A stretch of 64,000 nt of DNA from Planctomycetia bacterium. GTDB lineage: Bacteria > Planctomycetota > Planctomycetia > Pirellulales > Thermoguttaceae. Position 1 is the first letter of the stretch. The number at the start of each line of letters is the position of its first letter. The translations under genes and the position numbers were made by a program. This document shows, in pieces, positions 34,688-43,536 of the stretch. Under the pieces are notes generated by a model, which was not told where the DNA came from, ran no database searches, and was given only the letters and a program-made list of their open reading frames with translations. The stretch spans positions 126,001-190,000 of the forward strand of contig JAUNSJ010000001.1 of the NCBI GenBank assembly GCA_030539295.1, in the 5' to 3' direction.

Positions 34688-35758
34688 TTACTCCGTCTCG
34701 CGATACGTGTGATATAATTTTACGGGTAGAAGTTCCGATTCAATGGCACCCCCGCTACGTGCCCGGTCGAGGAGATTGGCGATCTTTCGACCGATATTGC
34801 GCAATGGAATGTCGAGTTCGATATGGGTATACAAGGCGTTTTCCTTGTCCGGCTGATGGTAAATTCGCACGACAATATCAATATCGCGATAGGGCGCGAA
34901 GTTGTGGGCACGCAAGCATTCTTCGACCGCTTTCGCCTGGAGCAGCGACGTGCAAATAATGGCGTCTGGCGGTTTCTTTCCGGCGAACAGCGTTTCCGTC
35001 TGGGCACTGATTTCTTCGGGCTCCATTCCGGTAAAAAGAATGGGCAAATCGTTGTTCACCTCTTTTTGGGAACGCATGAGGTCCAGTGCCAGATGGTCGC
35101 CCGGGTGCATAATATTACGCATGAGAACCGCCCAACGCGTTCGACCGCGGCTGCGAAGCCAGTCGGCAATTTGTTTGGTGGCCGCCTGGTAGTCCCGCTC
35201 AAGATTCGGTATATTCGTTATCGCTGAATAAGGCGTACCATGTATGACAACAGGCAAACAACTTTTGGAAAAAATCTGCTGAATGGCAAAGGAGGTACTC
35301 AAAAGGACAAATCCGGCCTCGCTTTCGGCGACAAGGACCTCCTGAATCGTCTTTAACGCTCGCTCAGTATCAAGACTCGACGAGAGCAAACAATAGCTTA
35401 CGGTAACTCCGTGGAATTTCTCCTGAAGACCGCGAACAAGCGGTTCGCCTGCATGGCCCTCGTATCGATAATACAGCTCCGATATAAAAAGATAAATGTG
35501 CGAAAAAGGCGTCTCTTTGCGCAATTGCGGCTCAACGATCGTCGCTCGCATACTCTGCCGGCGACGGATAATCTGACGCTTTTCCAAAAGTTGCAATGCC
35601 TGGTTCGCGTACATGCCGGCAACATCCAAAAAATCAGAAGCTTCCCGAACGGTAAAAAAGGAATCACCCGGACGGAGCTGACGTGCGCGGATATTCGCCT
35701 CAAGCTGATTCGTCAGGTCAATCGTCTTCATGATATGGTCAGGAGTAAGCCTACTCAT
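34688..35758 (-). CDS. GntR-type HTH regulator with LacI-like ligand-binding domain, cassette B
   Basis: A 356-residue paralogue of the 10665 regulator. Winged helix at about 15-75 (LTNQLEANIRARQLRPGDSF, ASDFLDVAGMYANQALQLLEKRQII), LacI-like effector domain from about 90 (AGFVLLSTSFAIQQIF, LPVVIHGTPY, PDAIICTSLLQAKAVEECLRAHNF, IDIVVRIYHQP). It precedes the three B cassettes on the same strand. Its last codons survive as relics ahead of B2 and B3, indicating that those cassette heads derive from a regulator-containing unit. Start ATG 35758 follows GAGGGAACGA. Confidence 0.87.
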   Translation of the reverse strand: MSRLTPDHIMKTIDLTNQLEANIRARQLRPGDSFFTVREASDFLDVAGMYANQALQLLEKRQIIRRRQSMRATIVEPQLRKETPFSHIYLFISELYYRYEGHAGEPLVRGLQEKFHGVTVSYCLLSSSLDTERALKTIQEVLVAESEAGFVLLSTSFAIQQIFSKSCLPVVIHGTPYSAITNIPNLERDYQAATKQIADWLRSRGRTRWAVLMRNIMHPGDHLALDLMRSQKEVNNDLPILFTGMEPEEISAQTETLFAGKKPPDAIICTSLLQAKAVEECLRAHNFAPYRDIDIVVRIYHQPDKENALYTHIELDIPLRNIGRKIANLLDRARSGGAIESELLPVKLYHTYRETE

Positions 35759-35857
35759 TTCGTTCCCTCTTACACGTTGCCGTAAAAATAACGTTCAGGT
35801 CAACATCATTACTTCCGCAAAAATTGCCCGGGAGCCTTTCCCCCCCGGATATTTATC

Positions 35858-35886
35858 AGTATAACCTCACTCTCAAAAAAATGCAA
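35858..35886 (-). promoter_or_regulatory. Promoter of the cassette B regulator
   Basis: On the minus strand TTGCAT (35881-35886), 17 bases, TATACT (35858-35863); the ATG is 100 bases downstream. Homologous to the B2/B3 promoters. Confidence 0.65.
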
Positions 35887-35990
35887 GGGACTTTGTCGCC
35901 CTAAATTTTATAAATATCAATCGCGTATGAAATATATTAAAATAAGTAAATAAGAGATTGATTATTCCTTCTACTATTAAGGAAACGGGA

Positions 35991-36023
35991 CAAGGCCCAT
36001 ACTTTCACTGTGGATGAGCCTTG
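35991..36023 (-). terminator. Possible terminator of the ABC exporter genes
   Basis: CAAGGC (35991-35996) pairs with GCCTTG (36018-36023) just past the FtsX stop, flanked by partly pairing G/C. The T content downstream on the minus strand is modest, so support is weak. Confidence 0.4.
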
Positions 36024-36053
36024 CCCAAAGCCTTTATCGGCAGAGTTAAAGAT

Positions 36054-39005
36054 TTAGTGACGCAAGAGGTCGAGCGGGGATTTCGTGCCGGTGGCCAGGG
36101 CCGGGTAAAGGGCCGCGGCCAGACAGAGCGTCAGCGTCAGACACAACCCCAAAACCAAACCGGCGACGGGCAGAATCAGCGGCGGATCGACCGTGCCGAA
36201 CATGCTCTGCCCCAGCTTCAGTGCCCCGACTGCGGCCAAGAGTCCGAAAAGAAAACTCGACAGCGTCGCAACGAGTCCGACCAGGATCGCCTCTAAAAGA
36301 ATCAAACGAATAATGGCGAACCGGGTGACGCCAACGGCCCGCATGATACCAAACTGACGTCGCCGGGCACGCACGGAACTGCTCACCGCGCTCATAACGG
36401 CCAGCGACGTAATCATCAGCGTGATCATCGGCATTTTACTCAAGCCCCATATCACACTGTCGGCCCGCTGCGAAATAGACTGATAGAGAGAATCACGCGT
36501 CGAGAGCTTAACGTAGGCCGACTGACCCGACGAGGCCGGCTTGTCATACGGCTCCCGGTTTTCCATAACGGCAAGATTCTTTTGCGCCAGGCGGTCAAGC
36601 GACGATTCCATTGCGGCCATCGCGATACTTTTGTCCGAATTAAACCAGAAATAACTAAAACGGTCAAGCTGATAATCGTCGAGAATATCGGTCACATTGG
36701 CAAAGACAAGTCCGCCCGAACGACCGAAGTTGCGACGCACTCCACTGGTCTTCGACAGCCATTGCCAACCGGAAAACGAGACAACGCCAACAATGGGATA
36801 TTCCAGGACGACCGATTCCTCTCGTGGATGCTTGACCTTGAGCCGGTCGCCCAAATTCAAGCCGTAATCCACCGCAATGGAGTCGGTTATGAGAACACCG
36901 CGCTGCGTCTTCATGGCGTCAAATGCTGCGCTGCGATCTCCTTGCAGAAATTGCATCGAGACCAACGGACGCGGACCGGCGTATGCCCTGTCTACATCAG
37001 CTCCAAGAAAAACCACATTGGCAAACGGCGACTGCGTATCGGCTCGCGACGTTACAGAACCGGGCGCAAAAGCTGCCTGCTCTACCGCGACCGGAAGAAA
37101 TTCGTCGGACTTTACGCCTGGCATGTCTTGCAGTTCATTCACAAATTCTGAATCCAAACCAACTGGCAGAAAGGCGGCAAAGCAGTCAGGCATACCGCGT
37201 CCGGGCAGAAACGGTCCCAGCATGGAATAGCCCCATATTTGCATTGAAACGAAAAGACCACCACCGACGGCAAGCAAAGCCGCAACGGCCACCGTTCGCC
37301 CAAGATTACCCGAAAGTTCCGATCGCACCAGCGGCGAATTAAGCCGCATAAACCACGCCAGAAGCGGCGCAATTGCACGTTCAACAAATTGAATCAGGAG
37401 AGGAATCAGCAGCAGCGTGCCCAGTACAAGCAAGAGCATACCCAGTCCTGAATGCAGCATAGCCCTCGTTTCTGTCGCCACGGGGAGTGCAAAAACAAGA
37501 TAAAGGTCAGCCGCAATGAAAAGCAGTCCGAAGAACGTTGCCAGCGGAATAACGAACCGGTGCCCACTCCTTCGCGATGGGAGTAAGAAATTTTCATCAG
37601 ACGAATCAAGAGCGTCCAGCGGTTTGACTCGCATACTCTTAAGCATGGGATAAATCGCGGCGAACAAGGCACCCACCACCGCACAGACAAATGAGAACAA
37701 CAGCATGGCACCATTCAGAACTACACTGCTCCCCGTACTCAAAATGAGCAAAAGCCAGCCCGTGAGCAGACCGCCCAGCCAGCCCGGAACCGATAGCAGA
37801 AGCGATTCGATTAAGATGGAAATGGCAACCTGCCCACGCGTCAAGCCGATCATTCTGTAAAGGGCAATCTGACGTTTTTGCTCGCTCACATTCATATTGA
37901 GCGTTGTAAAAATAATAAAAATCGACGCCAGAACAGCGAGCAAGGTTCCGCTTACCGCCTGATACCGGAACAGATTACTTTCGTTTTCAAGTTCCTTTTT
38001 TTTGCGATCAGCCAAATCTTTACCAGTGAGCATATGCAAGCCCGGCGACTGCTCCGCGAGTACAGGCTGCCAGCGGTCGCGAAATTCTTCGGCAAGGACA
38101 CGCAATTTCAGACCCAGTTCAGTAACCGCAGGCCGTTCGTCCAGAATCAGTTCGGCCATATCGTTCGGAATATAAAATTCAGACTCACCACCCTCCAGAA
38201 CACCAACAACGTCGAATTGAAATTCTTTTGTTTTTGTAATAATAAGGAGATGGTCCCCAGGCCGAACGTGATATTTTTCCGCGCCCCGGGCGGTCATAAC
38301 AGCTTCCTGCGCATGGGAATTCTGACGCAGCCACCGGCCATCTTCAAGTTCAAAGACAGGCTCCGGAGCCGACGTCGCGGTGAATACGACACCCATTCCC
38401 ATCGGCGTACCCATGACTTTGCGATACGCGGCCAGTCCCTGACGATGCAATTGCGGAGCGATACCGACCGGCACGTCGGACCGGTCCGTATAGGTATCAA
38501 TGAACGACGCAGAATCGGATTTATTTGCATTTTGTGAATAGACAAATGCCCGAACCGGACTCATTGTATCGCATTGAATCACCGCCGAATCTTTTTCGAT
38601 TGCCGCAATGAGATTCTCTGTCAGAGCAGGCCGAAAAGACTTGCCCCTACTCACTTCAGAACGGTTCTTTCCCCGAGACGACTTGCCACCATTTTTTTTC
38701 GAGTCTTTTTCCGGTGTGCTTTCTGTATTCTCTTTTTTGATATTTCTGGTAAAAGGACCGCTAAAACCGCCGCCGGCGCCCCGTCGTGCTCCAGCTCCCG
38801 AATCAGTCGAAAGGAAAACGGCGCGCAAGTCATAGACGCCCATATAATCCGACTCCTGGCTTACAGCTTCGATGAACAGCGACTGATAGCCACCCACCGT
38901 CCAAACGATCAGGCAGGACGCGCCGGCTATGGCCAAAAGAATCAACGCAAGTCGCGTTTTCTGACGCGACATCCGAGACACGACAAGATTGAAGAGAAAT
39001 TTCAT
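36054..39005 (-). CDS. ABC transporter permease with two FtsX domains
   Basis: A 983-residue FtsX-type permease. One N-terminal membrane segment (about 17-38) is followed by a large periplasmic domain, then a FtsX core with membrane helices near 355-460, further helices near 490-570, a second periplasmic region, and a C-terminal FtsX core (about 850-970). This 8-10 helix layout fits the LolCE/MacB-like exporters that act on lipoproteins or envelope molecules rather than transport across the membrane. A Gly/Lys/Ser-rich insert at about 75-125 is unusual. Its ATG overlaps the ATPase stop by four bases. Confidence 0.87.
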   Translation of the reverse strand: MKFLFNLVVSRMSRQKTRLALILLAIAGASCLIVWTVGGYQSLFIEAVSQESDYMGVYDLRAVFLSTDSGAGARRGAGGGFSGPFTRNIKKENTESTPEKDSKKNGGKSSRGKNRSEVSRGKSFRPALTENLIAAIEKDSAVIQCDTMSPVRAFVYSQNANKSDSASFIDTYTDRSDVPVGIAPQLHRQGLAAYRKVMGTPMGMGVVFTATSAPEPVFELEDGRWLRQNSHAQEAVMTARGAEKYHVRPGDHLLIITKTKEFQFDVVGVLEGGESEFYIPNDMAELILDERPAVTELGLKLRVLAEEFRDRWQPVLAEQSPGLHMLTGKDLADRKKKELENESNLFRYQAVSGTLLAVLASIFIIFTTLNMNVSEQKRQIALYRMIGLTRGQVAISILIESLLLSVPGWLGGLLTGWLLLILSTGSSVVLNGAMLLFSFVCAVVGALFAAIYPMLKSMRVKPLDALDSSDENFLLPSRRSGHRFVIPLATFFGLLFIAADLYLVFALPVATETRAMLHSGLGMLLLVLGTLLLIPLLIQFVERAIAPLLAWFMRLNSPLVRSELSGNLGRTVAVAALLAVGGGLFVSMQIWGYSMLGPFLPGRGMPDCFAAFLPVGLDSEFVNELQDMPGVKSDEFLPVAVEQAAFAPGSVTSRADTQSPFANVVFLGADVDRAYAGPRPLVSMQFLQGDRSAAFDAMKTQRGVLITDSIAVDYGLNLGDRLKVKHPREESVVLEYPIVGVVSFSGWQWLSKTSGVRRNFGRSGGLVFANVTDILDDYQLDRFSYFWFNSDKSIAMAAMESSLDRLAQKNLAVMENREPYDKPASSGQSAYVKLSTRDSLYQSISQRADSVIWGLSKMPMITLMITSLAVMSAVSSSVRARRRQFGIMRAVGVTRFAIIRLILLEAILVGLVATLSSFLFGLLAAVGALKLGQSMFGTVDPPLILPVAGLVLGLCLTLTLCLAAALYPALATGTKSPLDLLRH

Positions 39006-39802
39006 GGCAGTTTCGCCCCCTGTTCCTCGTCTGTCTGTGCGGCGAGTTCCTGATACGTTGCGGCCAGGTCATGGGCGTCGCGAAACTGACTCGTCTGCCA
39101 GTCGGCCAGAAGACGGCCATCGTGAAGAACAATAACGCGCTTGGCGAAAATAGCCACGCCCGGCTCGTGCGTTACCAGTGTAATTGTGCGTCCATCCTGA
39201 CGATTCAATTCGTCGAATACTTCACAAATTTTGCGACTATTGACCGAGTCGAGATTCCCGGTCGGTTCGTCAGCCAAAAGAATGGCAGGCTCCATAGACA
39301 AAGCACGCGCCATCGCCACTCGCTGCTGCTGTCCGCCGCTCAGCGTATCGGGCATCTGATTCAAAAAAGTTGTAAGACCAAGTCGCTCCCATAGCACGTG
39401 TCGCTTATCGCGACCCTCTTGGATTGAAGCTCCATCTGCACGTAGCGGCAAAAGAATATTCTCTTCCGTCGTCAGGTGCGGTATAAGATTGTAATTCTGA
39501 AAAACCAGTCCGACGCGGCGTCGACGATAGAGGGTTAAACGCCGATCCGAAAGTGACCCGAGGTCATTACCTTCGACTACAACCTGACCGGAGGTGGGCC
39601 GAATAAGCCCGGCGATCAAATGAAGCAGTGTACTTTTCCCGGACCCACTTGCCCCCATTACAGCAACAAAGTCGCCCTGATGGATTGTCAAATCAATTCC
39701 ATCGAGCGCCGTTATCGTTTGATTCCCCTGCTTGAAAACACGCGTCAACTCTCGCGCTTGTACTGCCGGTTCCTGACAATTGTACTTTTGTGTATCGGTC
39801 AC
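39002..39802 (-). CDS. ABC transporter ATP-binding protein, LolD/MacB type
   Basis: A 266-residue ATPase. Walker [10 protein letters not shown] at about 50-58, Q-loop [11 protein letters not shown], signature LSGGQQQR at about 154-161, Walker [14 protein letters not shown] and the H-loop VTHEP. This is the LolD/FtsE/MacB subfamily that pairs with FtsX-type permeases, here the overlapping downstream gene. The pair likely powers an envelope process such as lipoprotein release. With many lipoproteins encoded nearby a lipoprotein role is tempting, but that is inference only. Confidence 0.93.
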   Translation of the reverse strand: MTDTQKYNCQEPAVQARELTRVFKQGNQTITALDGIDLTIHQGDFVAVMGASGSGKSTLLHLIAGLIRPTSGQVVVEGNDLGSLSDRRLTLYRRRRVGLVFQNYNLIPHLTTEENILLPLRADGASIQEGRDKRHVLWERLGLTTFLNQMPDTLSGGQQQRVAMARALSMEPAILLADEPTGNLDSVNSRKICEVFDELNRQDGRTITLVTHEPGVAIFAKRVIVLHDGRLLADWQTSQFRDAHDLAATYQELAAQTDEEQGAKLP

Positions 39803-39986
39803 GATTGATTCTCCTCTACCCGTCAGACTCCTGTTCCGCGAGCAAATTTTGTTTCAACTGATTACAACATAACCAGAAAAAACGGTTTGACTTTATTGCC
39901 AGCTTTCCCGAATTCAGCCGTCGCGCACCGAAAGGAAAGTGCTTTTTTCTACGGGGACTTTAACGCAATCATTATACACGCCAGGT

Positions 39987-40038
39987 AAAAAAATAAAAGG
40001 GGTAAGTCCAAAAACATCCCTGCTTTCATCCTTACCCC
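39987..40038 (-). terminator. Rho-independent terminator of the autotransporter gene
   Basis: On the minus strand GGGGTAAG (40031-40038) pairs with CTTACCCC (39999-40006) and is followed by CTTTTATTTTTTT. The hairpin lies 62 bases beyond the autotransporter stop. Confidence 0.75.
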
Positions 40039-40099
40039 ACTGCGTAAATTTCCTTGCGATTCATCCGGGTTATTTGTTCCCATGTTATTCGTACATGAG

Positions 40100-42958
40100 T
40101 TAATAGCGCCAAACGAGAGCCGCAGTAACGTTCGCCGCAGAGGCGTTTGTGAGTGTAAAATAGTTGTATTGAGCGGACGCAGTTATCGTGCGTGCGGCGT
40201 TCAGATGCTGCCAAAGTCCACCGCCCAAGTTCAGTGAATCGCGACCGATTTCATATCCATAAAGCCGATTATTCAACGCCCCGCCCAGACTACTCACCGG
40301 CATGACGGCGTAATCTTCACCGCCCAGCTGCGTACCATAAAACGCCTGAAACGCCAGACCGCCTTGAATCGTGCGATATTCACCACGGAATCCAGCCCGG
40401 GCAGAAATTCGCTCATATTGCGTCTTCCCGTAACTGACAGGCGAATAAAAATTCCCTTCCGAAAGATTCGTCATATCCTGCCAGTCGCCGGTTCCAGTTG
40501 ACGTTTCACTAAAGCTGTAGAGCCAGGCGTACATACAGTCAATCCCAACCATGGGAGAAAAAATAAAATTATTGTGAAGACAAATGGGTCGCATAAGATA
40601 AGCAGTCACCGAGAGTGTATTCCCGTCGGTACTACCCGTAAAATTGCGATTCATCTCCGTTTCATTCGATGCGAAGCCGAACGCGTTTCGATTCACACGC
40701 AAACGCTGTGAGCCACCGCCGACGAAAAGGGAGAAGCAGAATTCGCTCGCCGTTTCGTACTCAAAATGCCCCGCCAACTGATAGTCATCAAGTTTTATAT
40801 CGGAATGAAACTGGGCATCATAACCAGCCAGTCCGCCACTTTGATTCAGCCGGGGAGCACCATAAGCGAACATGATACCGCCTGTGGCGCGAGCCGTATA
40901 ATGCTGTCGTGCCCCGACCATAAAGCCGGCTTCATGAACATTGAATCCCGGTTGAAAGAAATTGCCCCCCGCTTCCAGGGATTGATAAAAAGGCGCGCCC
41001 CAAAGCTCAACTCGCTTGTCGCGTCCAACCAGGTCATCATACATAAGCGAAGGCCAGCATGGATTCTTTTTTTGTGGAAGTCCCGTCGCCATTCCCTGAA
41101 AGAACGGACTTCCCGCCTGCCCCAAATTAACGAGCGTCATAGAGAAAATATTCTCTACTCCATAGCCACCAGCAAGATTGTACAACGTTTGGTTTATCGC
41201 ATCCTTGTCCGTCTGGTTCAAGAGGTCATCGACCATATCATAGGCCGGATCCGACGGCGTCGTATTATTAATCAGGTCGTCAACAGCATTACCAGCATCG
41301 ACCGCGGGAGGAAGAAGTCCCTCATCTTGCGCGTAATCACCCAACGATTGCACACGCCCATATATATTATAACCCGAACCGTTATCGCTGGCATAAATCT
41401 CTCGCAGGACTGTTGTCGTACCGAACAGAGCGGCCACTGCGTTTACATCGGTCGTCGCGCCATCTATCAGAAAATTATTCGTGGACGTTCCCGAGGTCAT
41501 TTGGACCAGCAGAGTCGGCGTCGAACTCGCTTCCAGACCGGAAAAATCCGTTTCCATCCGCGTACCCGACGACAGATTAATGCTCGTACCAGCGGTCAGA
41601 TTTCCTTTATCCGCACCTTCCAACCGGGTACTCAAACCAATGACAGAATTACCAGCGGTGGTTACACCTTGTGTAGTGACTATATTACCGCCGGAAATCA
41701 GCGTGGAATTGGTCAGGCCTATGTTACTCGTTGAATTGATATTGTCGCCGGCGTTCACCTCCGAACCGCCGGTAAGCGTAAGTGTATTTTCAAAATCTGC
41801 CGTCTGCGCTATATTGACTTGCGTTCCTCCTGAAAGAACGACTGTATCTTCAAACGTGGCCGTCTGATTCAAATTTATTGTACCCGAAGTTGAAGAGAAC
41901 TCGGCCCCAAACGTGGCATCGCCTTCGACATCAATATCACCCGAATTGAAAACGCGAAAGAAATCGACGTCCCCTTTCGCGGTTACCACTCCGGACGTGC
42001 CAAGATTGCCCGTAAATATCGTGCCGTCGCCCAGTACCATTGTCCCTCGGTCAGTGACCGTCGTACTGTCAAGCTGGGAATTGGCACCCACTTCCATATC
42101 GCCATCGTTGATTATGGCCGTTCCCGACGAAAAAAAGGCATTTCCCGTTACAATGAACTCGCCCCCTGTTTCCACCTTGAGACCGCCATCTTGAAAATTC
42201 GCCGTTTGCGCCGTTAGCCGTCCTATAACGTCCGTCTGGTCCGCATTGTCAATGTACTCTCCCGCAATGGCTAAGGTACCATTGACTGTAAGGTAATCAT
42301 CTTCCCCCGTAATATCATTTGTGGTGAAGTCACCTCCTATATTGGCAGTACCGTTAATGAGAACATCACCGCGTGTGACAACGCTTCCGCCTGTGATAAG
42401 CGTGCCTGCATTTTGCGTCAGCACAAAATTTTGAGTAGAAGTCGAAGTCAGATCCAACGTACCGCCGCCACTTTGCGTTAAAGGCACATACGTACCAGAC
42501 GCCACATTAATCGACAGTGTAACATCATTACTCAAATTAATGGTACCGCCCGTCCCCCAAAGAAAACCCGACTTGACTCCAGAACCGGTCCCGAGCAGCG
42601 CCGAATACGCATTGCCGCCCCCGGTCACGGTCATGGTACCGCCACTCATGGTAATGGTGTCCGTCGGTTGCAGTGGAACCGGATTGCCATTGAACGTTAC
42701 ATCCTGCTCAAAAGTCGTCACATTGAGCGTCCCCACATTGAAGTTCGCCGCAAGCGTCTCGCCCGACAGCCTGGCGGCACCCGACGCCGCGAGGGCTAAC
42801 AGGCACGTTCTCAATAAAAGCCGGGGACGCCGTTCTACCCCCATCGCGTCCTCTTGCCCCTGACTTCTTCGCCAAAACAACTTCCTGCCGGCAAAATTCA
42901 ACTTCGTTCCGAAGCCGAAAAGAATTCGGCCGCTTTGCTGATTCTTAGGATTCTTCAT
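40100..42958 (-). CDS. Autotransporter (type Va-like) surface protein
   Basis: A 952-residue protein. A long, basic N-terminal extension precedes a hydrophobic signal (LLLRTCLLALAASGAARL), ending near residue 75; such extended signals are seen in autotransporters. The passenger (about 75-650) is Gly/Thr/Asn-rich with repeated short strands (VNGTLAIAGEY, TGGSEVNAGDNI, LSGGTQVNIAQ), predicting a beta-helix. The last ~270 residues form an autotransporter beta-barrel with alternating aromatic strands, ending in AALVWRY with a C-terminal aromatic. ATG 42958 follows GGAGGAAAGG. Likely inserted in the outer membrane; target unknown. Confidence 0.85.
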   Translation of the reverse strand: MKNPKNQQSGRILFGFGTKLNFAGRKLFWRRSQGQEDAMGVERRPRLLLRTCLLALAASGAARLSGETLAANFNVGTLNVTTFEQDVTFNGNPVPLQPTDTITMSGGTMTVTGGGNAYSALLGTGSGVKSGFLWGTGGTINLSNDVTLSINVASGTYVPLTQSGGGTLDLTSTSTQNFVLTQNAGTLITGGSVVTRGDVLINGTANIGGDFTTNDITGEDDYLTVNGTLAIAGEYIDNADQTDVIGRLTAQTANFQDGGLKVETGGEFIVTGNAFFSSGTAIINDGDMEVGANSQLDSTTVTDRGTMVLGDGTIFTGNLGTSGVVTAKGDVDFFRVFNSGDIDVEGDATFGAEFSSTSGTINLNQTATFEDTVVLSGGTQVNIAQTADFENTLTLTGGSEVNAGDNINSTSNIGLTNSTLISGGNIVTTQGVTTAGNSVIGLSTRLEGADKGNLTAGTSINLSSGTRMETDFSGLEASSTPTLLVQMTSGTSTNNFLIDGATTDVNAVAALFGTTTVLREIYASDNGSGYNIYGRVQSLGDYAQDEGLLPPAVDAGNAVDDLINNTTPSDPAYDMVDDLLNQTDKDAINQTLYNLAGGYGVENIFSMTLVNLGQAGSPFFQGMATGLPQKKNPCWPSLMYDDLVGRDKRVELWGAPFYQSLEAGGNFFQPGFNVHEAGFMVGARQHYTARATGGIMFAYGAPRLNQSGGLAGYDAQFHSDIKLDDYQLAGHFEYETASEFCFSLFVGGGSQRLRVNRNAFGFASNETEMNRNFTGSTDGNTLSVTAYLMRPICLHNNFIFSPMVGIDCMYAWLYSFSETSTGTGDWQDMTNLSEGNFYSPVSYGKTQYERISARAGFRGEYRTIQGGLAFQAFYGTQLGGEDYAVMPVSSLGGALNNRLYGYEIGRDSLNLGGGLWQHLNAARTITASAQYNYFTLTNASAANVTAALVWRY

Positions 42959-43378
42959 TTTCCTTTCCTCCGTGTACTTGTCTTGTCTCGTCGATGACCG
43001 GGAACAGTACCGTCCTGAATGTCTGCCACCGACGTTACCGGATTTCCTTGTTTTCGACGGATTTCCCTGTGACTGAAGTCTGTCCATCGCCGCACGACGA
43101 AAAAAGTCGCGTCGTTCCTGGCGTTACTGGTTCCTTTTTCGGAATTCACCCCCACACCCAAGCGGGTTTCTTCCCCGTTTTGTAATCCTTACGGCAAGAA
43201 GGTATTTTTTTCAGTCTGGCTAGTGACAGTGGCCAACGTTTCATACTGTCCTTACGCGGCGAGGAGGAATCATCAGCCACGCTTACTCGTCTTTCAGCGC
43301 GTGCTCACGGATGAATGTTTAGTCTTCACCAGAAACTTTGGCACGCACCCGCGTATCCAGGGTACCGGTCCCGGGCGG

Positions 43379-43406
43379 TTGACCTCTTTTCGGTCTCGGG
43401 TATACT
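43379..43406 (+). promoter_or_regulatory. Promoter of the cytochrome c propeller gene
   Basis: TTGACC (43379-43384), 16 bases, TATACT (43401-43406), 130 bases before the ATG at 43537. The rest of the 578-base divergent gap (42959-43536) has the ribosome site of the autotransporter but no gene I can support. Confidence 0.5.
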
Positions 43407-43536
43407 ATCTATATTATAAGCGGTTCCACTTTGGGCGTTCCCGCCTGCGAATCAAAAGAGCCAAACCGAAAAACCAGCGGTCCATCCCCTGCACCACCAC
43501 CCACAAACCAACACATCCGACAAACCAACATCAACC

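Noticed and set aside
40766-42863. Several open frames on the plus strand opposite the autotransporter
   Set aside because: They arise from the repetitive, biased codon pattern of the passenger; no ribosome sites and no domain-like content.
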